Part shown: positions 15,972 to 25,707 of the stretch, piece after piece
Position numbering within the stretch: position 1 is the stretch's first letter
Layout: each line of letters begins with the position of its first letter
Assembly (NCBI RefSeq): GCF_000286355.1
Contig: NZ_AJXN01000052.1
Location: 1-37,625, forward strand
Reading direction: 5' to 3'
Length of the DNA stretch: 37,625 nt
Source: Kocuria atrinae C3-8
GTDB taxonomy: Bacteria; Actinomycetota; Actinomycetes; Actinomycetales; Micrococcaceae
Made by a program: the position numbers and the translations under genes
Notes under the pieces: model-generated
The model's input: the letters and a program-made list of their open reading frames with translations, nothing else
Told to the model about the DNA's origin: nothing
Database searches by the model: none

Positions 15972-17491
15972 TCAGGCCGGGGACTGAGCGGCGTCGCGCT
16001 CGTTGAGAACGTCATCGCGGCGTCGGATCCGCTTGAACGCGCCCAGGAACACGACGCCCAGGACGAACGCGCACACTCCGATGCTCAGAACGTCACCGAG
16101 AACCTGGGCGAGCAGCGCGAACGTCACGGCCGCAGTAGCGGCGACCAGCACCATGCCCGTCCACGCCAGCACGTGTTTGGAGCGCGAACCGCTGGTTTCG
16201 GTGCTCTCGCTGAAGTAGATCTGCACGGGCACGAGCAAGAGCAGCGGTGCCACAGCGGCGAGCATCACGTAGCCCAGATCGCCGGTGTCGGAGGCAATCC
16301 ACACGGCAGGCAGGGTCAGTAGCAACACGAACAGGCTGATCAGCGAGGCGATCAACGGGTTACCGCGCAGCGTCATGATCAAGTTGGGCACCTGGCCCAT
16401 GGCCTCGGCCATCACGCCCACGACCACCACGGCCAGCGCCGGAGCGGCGAACGCGAATTCGGAGCCGAGCCACACGGTCAACAGTTCATTGGGCAGCGCG
16501 GCCAACGGCACGCTGATCAGCAGGCCAACCAGCAACGAGACGGTGAACGCCACGCGAATGTGCTCGCCGGCCTCCCCCACCGCGGATTTCTTGATGGGGT
16601 AGGCGAACGGCATCACGATCCAGCTGATGATCAACCGGGCACTCTGGAACACGCGCATGAGCGCACCGAATGCCGTGGCCGCTTGCAGACCCAGCGTGGG
16701 CCCCACGATGAACAGCGGCAACTGGTAGACACCCAGCAACGACAGCGAGCCGATCGACAGCACCGAGGACATCTTCAGCAGCGGCTTACCCTGCAACCGC
16801 CACGCGCCACGGATCATCCGGGGCATTCCGAAGCGCTGGTACACGGCCCAGAAGCACACGAGCGGCGGGAGCAACAGGGAAGCGCACTCCACCATGACGA
16901 TCGTGATGAGCCCACCGTCCAGCGGGATCAACAGGGCGTAGCCTGCCGCGCGGCCCAGAATGGCGACGACCGCGGCCTTGCGCTCGATGTCCGGTCGGTT
17001 CAGGGCCCACAGGATCGAGTTGCACGCACGCCCCAGCACCGAGAAGAACAGCGTGGCTCCGGCGGCGATCACCAGTGGAATCACCGCGCGCTGATCCTGT
17101 TCCGGCACATCCACCGTGGTCAGGTACAGCGGGAACGCCACGAAGTACAGGGCGGTGAGCACCACCGACAGCACCAGGAACACGGCGAGCGCCACGGCCA
17201 CAAAGCTGCGCCGATCCTTGCGGTGCTTCGCGTTGTCCGGGATGTCGGTCAGGGTACGGACAATGCCCGTGCCCAGGCCGAAGTCGGACATGGTCAGCAG
17301 TTGGATGGCGCTGGAGGCCAAGACCCACAGACCGTACGCTTCCGCTCCCACGATCGTGATGGCGAACGGGTAGAGCAGCAGCAGTCCGAAGACGCTCGTG
17401 AACCCCGAAATGTAGTTCCAGGCGATGTTGGCGCCCAGCGGGATTCGCCGGCTTCGGTGGCCTTGTCGGCGGTGAGTGAGTGCTTAGCCAT
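15972..17491 (-). CDS. Polysaccharide flippase (Wzx/MOP superfamily), one frame break
   Basis: A 506-residue membrane protein after repair with about 12-14 hydrophobic spans, fitting the Wzx/MATE-like polysaccharide exporter families that flip undecaprenyl-linked repeat units. Typical segments are GAEAYGLWVLASSAIQLLTMSDFGLGTGIVR in the first part and a cluster of Gly/Ala-rich helices later; the tail is basic (KRIRRRDD). The frame is lost near 17445. One added base joins the N-terminal ATEAGE to IPLGANIAWNYISGF. The ATG at 17491 overlaps the end of the hydrolase gene by 8 bp, so expression is coupled. It is last in a three-gene minus-strand operon. Confidence 0.85.
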
Positions 17492-19251
17492 TCCCGGGCG
17501 ACCGTCCTTCCCACTGCGAGAGCAGTTCAACGACTCGTGTGATCACCACGTCGCGGGCGGTGCGGGACAGGATGGAATGGTCCACGTTGGCAGGTACTCC
17601 TCGCGGATATCGCGGCCGCGGGCGGTGAGTCGCTCCACGGCTCGTGGGGTCAGGGTCTCGCGGTAACGGGGTTCGTCCTGCGGGCCGACCAGCAGCACCA
17701 CGCGGGCGTTGCGGCTCGCGCAGTCCAGGGTGTAGTCCGCAATGGACGCCTCAGGGTGACGCGCAATCAGATTCCACGCCGGCTCGGGCGTGTAGTGACG
17801 CAGCGCATAGGAGCCTTTTCCTTGACGGTTCCCAGCACGGATTTCGCCGCCGACGCCGCTCCGGCCACCTTCTCCTTGACCGCGTCCTTGCGCGGCGTAG
17901 CGGGTCGGGCGAGCTCCTCCTTGGCCTGCTGTGAGGTGATCGCAGCGGCGTGCAGGCGGGCATCAGCGTCATAGGACTTGCGCAGTTCATCGAAGAACTC
18001 CTGCTTCATGCGCCATTCGTTCTGATTGAGCAGAATCATGCCGTCCACCGGAATGCCCTGGGGTTCGCGGGCCGCGCACAGGGTGTCCCAGGCACCGGAG
18101 CAGAGCACGGTGGCACCACGGTGGACTTGAAGTGATTGTTGAGCACTGGGCCTGCTCGCGCATGGCCTGGGCATTGGCGTGCCGGTACGGATTGGGATCA
18201 CGGTCCGTCCAGAGCTCGGCGCGGTCCGCGGCGCCGTCGCGATCGGCGCGCAAACTGGCCACACCGTGTCCGGCGAGCTCGCGCGCGGTTTCGGACCACA
18301 GTGCGGAACCGTCGCGGGGTTCGGACGCACCCGGGGCGTAGAACGTCACGGGCTTCCCGGGGTGCGAGGCAATCGGACGACCGGGCTTGTCCGTGACCAC
18401 CGGCCCCGTCAGCACACCCATGTAGTCCTTGGGCTCCACCCGCACGATCTCCTCCGCGCATTCCATGCCGGTGGCTGCGGTGAACTCATTGCGCAGCGGT
18501 CCGCGGCCGTCGCCTCCCATGGGAGTCAGCTCGGGGCGGGGAAGCATGCGGATCAGCTGATCCAGAATGTCGTAGTGCACGCGTGTGTCCAGGGACTCCA
18601 CGCCGTACATGACCTTGGCGCGCGGCTGGTCCTTCTCGCGGAAGATCGTCACGTGCTCCGGCAGAGTTGCCAGTTTGCGAGGGTCGCGCAGAGCCGAGAG
18701 TTGTGCGGCCTGCTCATTACTCAGGCACAGTCCCATGAGATCCACGCGGTCGCCCACGGGGATGTCCGGCAGGGTGGCGTTACGCAACCGGGACCACTGC
18801 TTCACGAACACGGACCCTGCCACGGGCTCCCACGCGATCACGTGATCGAAGTGCTCGGCGATCCCAGCGAGCAGCGTGGCACCGATCCGGTGACCGATGG
18901 CCCACACGGGCAGCTCTTCCGTCCCGCACACCTGGCGCGCGTGAGCAGCGGTGTCGAGCAGGTCCTGCCGCCATGCCTCCACCACGTTCTGATCCGGCTC
19001 CAGAGCATGCGAATCGCCCACGCCGCGATAGCACGCGCGCGCCACGCAATAGCCTTCCGAGGCCAAGAGCATGGCCAGCTGCCTGTTGGAACGGTAGGCC
19101 TGGATGTGTTCGCGGCCCACCGGTGGTGCGAGCACCACGAGCCTCGTGCCTTCCCGTCCACGGGGGTGTGCACCCACGTCTGAATGGCGTCGGTTCCACT
19201 GCGGGTCCACATGGCCTGACCCATAATTCCGGCGTAGTTATCCTGTTGCAT
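17484..19251 (-). CDS. Tandem alpha/beta-hydrolase-like protein of the polysaccharide operon, five frame breaks
   Basis: After adding one base at each of five sites (near 19145, 18145, 18117, 17813 and 17590) the gene reads as one 590-residue protein. Two alpha/beta-hydrolase-like halves can be seen. The first has LVVLAPPVGREHIQAYRSN and IGHRIGATLLAG, where the nucleophile-elbow serine is replaced by Arg. The second has VTFYAPGASEPRDG, VLCSGAWDTL, an insert rich in Ala/Lys, VVLLVGPQDE (acid) and NVDHSIL (His). No signal peptide is seen. The ATG at 19251 follows AGGGGAGAG. It lies between a glycosyltransferase and the flippase, with an 8-bp overlap to the latter. A role in modifying or proof-reading the glycan is inference. 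Similar Ser-less hydrolases occur next to exopolysaccharide genes elsewhere. Confidence 0.7.
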
Positions 19252-19292
19252 AGCTCTCCCCTGTACCTGCTCTGCCCGTTCTGTGCCCGTGG

Positions 19293-20682
19293 TCATGGTG
19301 TTGACGGCGCGCCCAACGCCTTCTTCTCCAAGAGGGGCACGTGCACCCCGTAGATCTCACACAGTCGGTCCCGCTGCACCTTGCGGCAGTTCTCCCACAA
19401 GGCCTGCTGGGACCAACCGCACAGGTGATCGCGGGTCTCCGGATCCACGATCTCGTTCCAGCGCGCGGCCACGTCCTGGGGGGTGTCCACGACCAGCGGA
19501 AGGCCGGAATCGTCGAACACGCGGATCCGGCGCACGATCACCGGAATATGATTCGCCGCGGCTTCAAGCACCGTGATGGGGAACCCTTCCCAGCGCGCGG
19601 TGTGGAGGTAAACGTCCGCGGTCTTGAGCTGTTCCTGCACTTGGTCGTGAGCGATCCAGCCGGTCACCTTGATGCCGTAGTCACGGAACAGCTGTTCCAC
19701 CTTCTCGTCACCGCCACCCACCCAGATGGGGGCTACGCGGAAGCCGGCATCGCGAATGGCCTGCACCGTCTCCGCGAAGAACACGGGGTCCTTCTGCGCC
19801 GTGAGTCGGCCGGCGCCGGCCAGGACCAGAGGTTCATCCGCGCCCTTGGTCGGGCGGGGCTTGGAGTCAGGTTCGGCCACATTGGGTACGTAGACCGTAC
19901 GCGGGGACACCGGGCCCCAGTGGGCCACGTTGTTCTCGGCCTTCGAACATCCGGCCAGCACGTCCGTCCGCGCGGCCAGCGCACCTTCGAGCGCCAGAAC
20001 CCAGCCGGGTCAGACGCGAGTGGTCCAGGCGCGAGAACGACCACGCGTGCGGCGTGTACACCTGCTTGATGTGGGCGAGCGCGGGGTCGAAGTACTTCTG
20101 CACCTTGCGGGCCACGGGTCCGCGTTGGGCCAGTTTCTCCGCCCGAATCCGACGCCGCCGCTGTCCTTCTCGCAACAGGTCGCCGTGTCGTTCGGCGCGG
20201 GTCGTGGGCGCCCCGGGGGTGCGCAGCGGTGACAAGGTGTCCACCGGCTTGCGCGGCAGGTGCCCCACGGCCAGGCGTGCATAGACGCCCGCGTAGCTGG
20301 AATGGGAGTGGATCACGTCCGGGTGGATCTCGCTGATGGCCCAACGGGTGGCCTTCAGGTTGGCCAGGTGACCTCCGGGCAGAAAACGCACGGAAGCGAA
20401 GTCGATGTCCACTGGTCCTCGAGGTTCACGGCCTCCGGGCGCAAATGGCACAGCAAGTGGTGATCACATTCCGGGGTGGCTCGCGCGTAATCCCGCACGG
20501 CCGCGGCCACGCCCCCGCCAAAGGCTTCCACTACGTGCAGCACCACGGGTCCGCTCGGCGTGCCCGGATCAGCGGCATCACGATGCGGAGATTGCAGAGC
20601 GTGGGCCCGGTGCGGGCGCGGAGGTGTCGTGGTGCGTCTGCTGCACCAAAGTGCCCGTTGCAGGCGAGCTGGAACCGTTCAT
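19293..20682 (-). CDS. Family 4 glycosyltransferase, multiple frame breaks
   Basis: A GT-B glycosyltransferase that opens the minus-strand operon. Visible segments are VVLHVVEAFGGGVAAAVRDYAR (N-terminal loop), DVIHSHSSYAGVYARL, YTPHAWSF, VYVPN, LVLAGAGRLTAQKDPVFFAETV and ARWEGFPITVLEAAANHIPV (donor E-x7-E). The frame changes near 20600 (net two bases), 20417 (one G: CAGGTGGAC) and 20003 (two bases); adding five bases gives 464 residues. I place the start at the ATG at 20682, which has AGGGGGAAA upstream like several other genes here; a GTG at 20546 is an alternative and would drop about 45 poorly conserved residues. The stop is 41 bp before the hydrolase start. Confidence 0.78.
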
Positions 20683-20985
20683 CTATTTCCCCCTGATGAA
20701 GCGCGCACCGCATGAACTACTGCAGAGCGCCTAGTCAGCGCGACAAAACACGCAGGTCACGGGATCCCCACCCCGTTTATGTGACCCTGCGGCATTCCCC
20801 TGCCGCGGGTCTTTTCCAGTCTAGGTTTGAGCGCGCAATCGGCAGCTTCCCAGGGCCAAACTGGCTGTCCCATCTTTAGCGGACAGCCCAACCCCGCTTT
20901 CTCTCAGGTCTCCCGGATGATCATGGGCCTAGGATGGATTCGCTGGCCACAACGCGTCTCGCGTTCATCGATTTCTAGGAGAACC
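20683..20985. other. Divergent intergenic region with two inverted repeats
   Basis: This 303-bp gap separates the minus-strand glycosyltransferase operon from the DUF2505 gene and should hold both promoters. Two inverted repeats are visible: GGTCAC/GTGACC (20753-20758 with 20779-20784) and GGCTGTCC/GGACAGCC (20863-20870 with 20881-20888, 10-base centre). TAGGAT at 20930-20935 is a possible -10 for the DUF2505 gene. No coding sequence is apparent. Confidence 0.4.
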
Positions 20986-21483
20986 ATGTCTGTCAACGCC
21001 TCCACCACCGTCAAGGCTCCGCTGGAGACCGTGCTCAAGACCTTCGTCGACGAGGCATTCGTCCGTCACGTGAGCGACCGCGCGGGTACGCAGCTGGAAT
21101 CCTTCGAGGTTTCCGGTGACATCAACACGGCCTTCACCGTGACCACCGTGCGCACCATGTCCCCGGAGAAGCTGCCCGACATGGTCCAGAAGTTCGTCAA
21201 GGGTGCCGTCAAGCTCAACCAGGTGGACACCTACGACGCTCCGGCCGCGGACGGTTCCCGTAACGTGCGCACCGAGATCAAGGCCCACGGCCTGCCCGTG
21301 GGTGCCAACGCCACTCAGAACCTGAAGCCCTCCGGTGAAGAAACCGTGATCGACGTTGCCGGTGACGTGGTCGCCAACATTCCGCTGGTCGGCAAGAAGA
21401 TCGCCGCTGCCGCCGAGCCCTACATCGGCAAGGCCCTGACCCTGCAGGCACGCGCCGCAGAATCTTGGATCTCCAAGCACTGA
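20986..21483 (+). CDS. DUF2505 family protein
   Basis: A 165-residue protein of the DUF2505 family, found widely in actinobacteria and with a predicted START/polyketide-cyclase-like fold; its function is not known. The sequence begins MSVNASTTVKAPLETVLKTF and ends with a helical tail (ALTLQARAAESWISKH), as usual for the family. The ATG at 20986 has TAGGAGAACC directly upstream; an open frame extends further up but lacks a better site. It is a single-gene unit with its own terminator just downstream. The family assignment is from recognition of the overall sequence. Confidence 0.85.
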   Translation: MSVNASTTVKAPLETVLKTFVDEAFVRHVSDRAGTQLESFEVSGDINTAFTVTTVRTMSPEKLPDMVQKFVKGAVKLNQVDTYDAPAADGSRNVRTEIKAHGLPVGANATQNLKPSGEETVIDVAGDVVANIPLVGKKIAAAAEPYIGKALTLQARAAESWISKH

Positions 21484-21503
21484 TCATTAACGCATTACCT
21501 GAG

Positions 21504-21536
21504 AACCGGGGGTCGCTCGAACGGCCCCCGGTTTTT
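21504..21536 (+). terminator. Rho-independent terminator of the DUF2505 gene
   Basis: AACCGGGGG (21504-21512) pairs with CCCCCGGTT (21525-21533) around a 12-base loop and is followed by T residues to 21536. It starts 20 bp after the DUF2505 stop. Confidence 0.88.
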
Positions 21537-21592
21537 AGTTGGTGAGGCTATATGATGACCCAAGATATCCGCAGATCGAATGGAGTTTGGCT

Positions 21593-22884
21593 TTGAATGT
21601 GGCCGTGAACAATCCGTCACGCGCGGGCAATCTGGGTGCGTTCCTGAGGCGTGACACCACGGGCGGCCTGCTGTTGCTGATCGCTATGGTGGCTGCTCTG
21701 GTCATCGCCAATTCACCGCTGGGTGACTTCTACTTCGGCGTGCGTGACGCCACGTGGGGATCGGTGTTCCCGGATTCGATCACACGGTCGGCGAATGGGC
21801 CGCGGACGGCCTGCTGGCCATCTTCTTCTTTCTCACGGGGCTCGAGCTCAAGACGGAGTTCGTCAACGGCGAGCTGCGCAATATCCGAAAGGCCATGCTG
21901 CCCGTGGTCGCCGCTGTGGGCGGCGTGATCATGCCCGCTTTGATCTATCTGGGCATCAACATCGCCGCCGGCGCCGAAGAAACGGCCATGCACGGTTGGG
22001 CGATTCCGACCGCCACGGATATCGCCTTCGCGGTGTCCGTCCTGGCGGTCGTCGGCTCCGCGCTGCCCACGGCCATGCGCACATTCTTGTTGACGTTGGC
22101 CGTGGTGGACGACTTGATCGCGATCATCATCATCGCGTTCGTCTACACGGAATCCGTGCGCGTCCTGTTCCTGGGCGGTGCCGCGGTGCTGCTCGTGATC
22201 TTCTGGGTCCTCACCCACAAGTACGCCAACTGGTTCATGGCCAAGCACTGGGCCGCCTGGGTCATCTTGTTGCCCATCGGCGTGGCCACGTGGTGGTGCG
22301 TCTACGAAGCCGGCGTGCACGCCACCATTGCCGGTGTGCTGTTGGGCTTCATGGTTCCCGTCATGAAGACCACTCCCCGCGTGATCCGTCACGAGGATCC
22401 CGACATGGGACTGGCCCCCGCCCTGGAGCACCGTTTCCGTCCGCTGTCCAACGGCCTGGTCATCCCCATCTTCGCGTTCTTCTCCGCCGGTGTTGCCGTC
22501 GGTGGTATCGATGGCATCAAGTCCGCCGCCGCAGACCCCGTGGCTCTGGGCATCGTGGCGGGTCTGCTGATCGGTAAGCCCGTGGGCATCTTCGGTGCGG
22601 CGTGGCTCATGGACCGGTTCAGCCCAGCGGTGAAGGACAAGGACTACACCTGGTTCGACCTGTTCGGTATGTCGTTCGTGGCCGGTATCGGGTTCACGGT
22701 GTCCCTGCTCGTGGCCGAGCTGAGCTTCGGCATCGGCAGCCCCCACAACGATCACGCCAAGGTGGGCATCCTGTTCGGCTCCATGCTGGCGGCACTGATT
22801 GGTGGCGGCATGCTGCTCGCCCGCAACGCCAAGTACAAGAAGGTGCGTGCGCACGGCGTGGACCCGGACGTCTACGACAACTAG
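21593..22884 (+). CDS. nhaA: Na+/H+ antiporter NhaA, one frame break
   Basis: A membrane antiporter that expels Na+ (or Li+) in exchange for H+, used in pH and sodium homeostasis. It has the ion-site motifs ATDIAFAVSVLA and VVDDLIAIIIIAF (the paired Asp residues of NhaA), the early LLAIFFFLTGLELKTE segment, and later GIGFTVSLLVAELSF. After repair it has 430 residues, somewhat longer than the E. coli protein. The frame is lost near 21772; one added C (CCCC instead of CCC) joins GSVFP to GFDHTVGEW. I choose the TTG at 21593 because GGAG lies seven bases upstream; GTG codons at 21599 and 21605 are alternatives. Confidence 0.93.
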
Positions 22885-22917
22885 GTCCTGCGCGGCCCGC
22901 CCTCGGCCGCACAGCGA

Positions 22918-22956
22918 AACGGCCGGTGAGAACCTCTAAGGTTCTCACCGGCCGTT
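22918..22956. terminator. Strong bidirectional terminator between nhaA and sufU
   Basis: A perfect 17-bp stem (22918-22934 with 22940-22956) closes a 5-base loop TCTAA. It lies between the converging nhaA (stop 22884) and sufU (stop 23005) genes. There is no T run on the plus strand. Confidence 0.85.
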
Positions 22957-23004
22957 CGTCATGTCAGGATCGCGGGCCGCTGGTGCGCTCCCTCGTCCGC
23001 AGAG

Positions 23005-23484
23005 CTATGTCGTTCGGGCCTTCGACGCCGCTTGGTTCACCGCGTCCTCCACGGCCACCCAGCTGAGCATCGCGCATTTCACCCGCGCCACGAACTTGGA
23101 CACCCCAGCAAACGCGGCGGCGTCGCCCAGGATTTCCTCGTCGGGTGCCACTTGGCCACGGGAACGGAGCATCTCGCGGAAGTGCTCGATCATGGCCTCC
23201 AGCTCGGGCAGGGTCATACCGGGTGCCATCTCGGACAAGACCGACGCCGCCGCCATCGAGATCGAGCAACCCTCACCGTTCCATTCCACGGCCTCCACGG
23301 TGGGATTCTCGCCGGCAGTCACCGCAACGCGCACGGTGATCTCGTCACCGCACGTGGGGTTGTACTGGTGCGAGACGCCGCTGCGCTCACCGGCCGATGA
23401 GACGTCCTGTTCAGTCTCCCCGCTGCGCTTGTGGGAGTGCTCCAGAATAATGGTTTGGTACAGCTGGTCCAGCTCAGCGCTCAT
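23005..23484 (-). CDS. sufU: Fe-S cluster assembly sulfur-transfer protein SufU
   Basis: A zinc-dependent sulfurtransferase that accepts sulfur from SufS during Fe-S cluster building. The 159-residue protein carries the three conserved cysteines: Cys45 in NPTCGDE, Cys73 in GEGCSIS and Cys137 in VKCAMLSW, with Asp47 as the fourth metal ligand. The 18-21 residue insert between the second and third Cys region (REMLRSRGQVAPDEE) distinguishes SufU from IscU. Its ATG overlaps the sufS stop in ATGA, so the two partners are co-translated. SufB, SufC and SufD are not in the window. Confidence 0.95.
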   Translation of the reverse strand: MSAELDQLYQTIILEHSHKRSGETEQDVSSAGERSGVSHQYNPTCGDEITVRVAVTAGENPTVEAVEWNGEGCSISMAAASVLSEMAPGMTLPELEAMIEHFREMLRSRGQVAPDEEILGDAAAFAGVSKFVARVKCAMLSWVAVEDAVNQAASKARTT

Positions 23485-24776
23485 GCGCCCTCCGCCCGGA
23501 AGTAGCCGCGAACGCGCGAAAGCTCGTCGAGGAAGCGATCGACGTCGTCGGTGGTGTTGTACAAATAGGTGCTCGCGCGCGTGCTGGCTGTGAGGCCCAA
23601 CTCGCGGTGCAGCGGCTGTGCGCAGTGGTGACCCACGCGCACGGCGATCCCGGCCACGTCCAGGAGCTGGCCCACGTCATGGGCGTGCACCCCGGCCACG
23701 TCGATGCTGGCCAGGCCCACGCGCTCGACGCCCGGTGCGGGACCGAGGAGGCGAACGCCGTCGATCTCCGTGATCCCTCGCGCCAACCGGCCGCCGAGCT
23801 CGGCCTCCCACGCCTCGATGCGGTCCATGCCGATCTTCTCGAGGTAGCGAACGGCCTCGGCCCAGGCCACGGCTTGGCTGATGCGCTGCGTGCCGGCCTC
23901 GAAGCGGACGGGTGAGTCGAGGTACTGCGCGTGCTCGGTGGTGACCTTGGTGATCATGGAACCGCCGGTCAGGAACGTGGGCAACGCGTTGAGCAGCTCG
24001 CGGCGGCCGTAGAGCGCGCCGATGCCCGTGGGGCCCAGCATCTTGTGCGCGGAAAATACGGCAAAGTCCACGCCGAGGGCCGGGAAGTCGATGGGCATGT
24101 GCGGAACGGATTGGCACGCGTCCAGCACCGTGAGCGCGCCGACCTTCTGTGCTTCGGCGACGACGCCGGGCACGTCCGTGATCGCGCCCGTCACGTTGGA
24201 CACGTGCGTGAAGGCGACGAGCTTGGTGCGCTCCGAGAGGGTGGCGGCGACCGCTTGCGGCGTGATCAGGCCGCGTTCGTCCACGGGAACCACGCGCAGG
24301 GTGGCGCCGGTCCGTGCGGCCAGTTCCTGCCACGGGATCAGGTTGGCGTGGTGCTCGGCCTGGGTGGTGACGATCTCGTCACCGGGGCCCAAGCGGAAGC
24401 GCTCAGCGTGCTCGGAGCCATTGGAGCCCGCGGTCGCATTGGACATCGCGTAGCTCAGGAGGTTGAGGCCCTCGGTGGCGTTGGAAGTCCACACCAGGGA
24501 ATAGGGATCTGCACCCACAAAGCGGGAGACAGTCGCGCGGGCGTCCTCGAAGAAATCCGTGGCCTCGACAGCCAGGGTGTGGGCGCCGCGGTGCACGGCG
24601 GCGCGGTGACGCAAGGTGAAATCGCGCTCCGCGTCGGCGACCGCCAGCGGTACCTGCGAGGTGGCGCCGGTGTCCAGGTAGACCAGCGGATGACCCGCCA
24701 CCTGTGTTTCGGTGAGCAGCGGGAAATCCTGCTTCAGCTGCAGGACCTGCTCGTTGTCCAGGGGGGTAGTGGTCAT
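23481..24776 (-). CDS. sufS: Cysteine desulfurase SufS
   Basis: A PLP enzyme that takes sulfur from cysteine and passes it to SufU. The 431-residue protein has the PLP lysine in FSAHKMLGP (Lys245), the substrate His region TQAEHHANLIPW, LDACQSVPHMPID binding PLP, and the active-site Cys in RVGHHCAQPL (Cys385), which is the group-II desulfurase form. The ATG at 24776 has AAGGAG six bases away. It is the first gene of the sufS-sufU pair. No frame break is present. Confidence 0.96.
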   Translation of the reverse strand: MTTTPLDNEQVLQLKQDFPLLTETQVAGHPLVYLDTGATSQVPLAVADAERDFTLRHRAAVHRGAHTLAVEATDFFEDARATVSRFVGADPYSLVWTSNATEGLNLLSYAMSNATAGSNGSEHAERFRLGPGDEIVTTQAEHHANLIPWQELAARTGATLRVVPVDERGLITPQAVAATLSERTKLVAFTHVSNVTGAITDVPGVVAEAQKVGALTVLDACQSVPHMPIDFPALGVDFAVFSAHKMLGPTGIGALYGRRELLNALPTFLTGGSMITKVTTEHAQYLDSPVRFEAGTQRISQAVAWAEAVRYLEKIGMDRIEAWEAELGGRLARGITEIDGVRLLGPAPGVERVGLASIDVAGVHAHDVGQLLDVAGIAVRVGHHCAQPLHRELGLTASTRASTYLYNTTDDVDRFLDELSRVRGYFRAEGA

Positions 24777-24887
24777 GACTCCTTCTCACGAGCTGTCGCT
24801 CATCGGCTTACGGACCGGCCGTCTCCACGGTAGTCGCGCGCGTGGGCGGTGACTAATGGTGGTTACGCCAGGTTGAGCGCCTCGCAT

Positions 24888-24905
24888 GTCCCGAGCTTTC
24901 GGGAC
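24888..24905 (-). terminator. Weak hairpin downstream of pth
   Basis: GTCCCGA (24888-24894) and TCGGGAC (24899-24905) form a perfect 7-bp stem with a 4-base loop, about 10 bp beyond the pth stop. There is no T run, so termination is only a possibility. Confidence 0.4.
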
Positions 24906-24914
24906 GGGGCATTT

Positions 24915-25501
24915 TCATGAGGACAGGCGTGCGTGGAAGTACTGCTGGGTGTCGATCAGACCCTTTTCGGTGAGCATCTCCACCGCGTCAGCCGCTTCGC
25001 TGATCAGCAGCGGTAGTTCCTTGGACTCCGAACCGGAGAACCGCTTGAGCACGTAGTCGGCGGTGTCCATGCGGCCCGGGGGCCGCCCCACACCCACGCG
25101 CACGCGCACGTAGTCCTTGGTGCCCAGCGCCTTGGTGATGTCGCGCAGCCCGTTGTGGCCGCCCTCTCCACCGCCACGCTTGAGCTTGACCGCGCCCAAC
25201 GGGAGGTCGATCTCGTCGTGGATGACCACCAGGTTGTCCACGTCCAGGTCGTAGTACTTGAGAAGCGAGGACACCGGACCGCCGGAGGTGTTCATGTAGC
25301 TCAGCGGCTGGGCCAGCACGAGCCGCGGCGACCCCGGGCTCATCCGCGTTTCCGCGACCGCCGCGCGGCTCTTGTGCGCCGACAGTTTGGCGCCCGCGCG
25401 GTGGGCCAGTTCGGCCAACACCATGCACCCGCGTTGTGTCGTGTCCCCGCGTAACGGTCACCGGGGTTACCCAGCCCCACCACCAACGTGCGATCTGCCA
25501 C
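24915..25501 (-). CDS. pth: Peptidyl-tRNA hydrolase, one frame break
   Basis: Releases peptides from peptidyl-tRNA dropped by stalled ribosomes. Family motifs are [20 protein letters not shown] (catalytic His in RHN), [19 protein letters not shown] and [15 protein letters not shown]. The first ~25 residues are in one frame (from the GTG at 25501) and the rest in another; one added base near 25427 joins HNAGA to [11 protein letters not shown], giving 195 residues. The GTG at 25501 is chosen because AGGAGG lies seven bases upstream. It follows rplY, as in many actinobacteria, but a strong terminator lies between, so it may have its own promoter. Confidence 0.93.
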
Positions 25502-25616
25502 GGATGGCCTCCTTCGGTTCGGTCTTCAGCTCGCTGCAGCACCGTTGCGCTGCGGTCAGATATCTTCACCATGAGCCCATCGGTTACACGGTGCGCTCAT
25601 GGAAACTGCACTCACG

Positions 25617-25658
25617 AAAACACGGCGGCAGGCACCCGTGGGCACCTACCGCCGTGTT
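25617..25658 (-). terminator. Rho-independent terminator of rplY
   Basis: On the minus strand AACACGGCGGTAGG (from 25658) pairs with CCTGCCGCCGTGTT (to 25619) with one G-U pair, followed by TTTT. It begins about 50 bp past the rplY stop and ends about 115 bp before pth. Confidence 0.85.
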
Positions 25659-25707
25659 CGATCACTTCACTGCGCCGACCAACATGTCAGCGCGGTCAAG
25701 GGAATTC

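Noticed and set aside
16560-17666. 368-codon plus-strand frame across the flippase gene
   Set aside because: Extremely rich in His, Gln and Arg, as expected for the antisense of membrane-span codons; the flippase on the minus strand explains the region.
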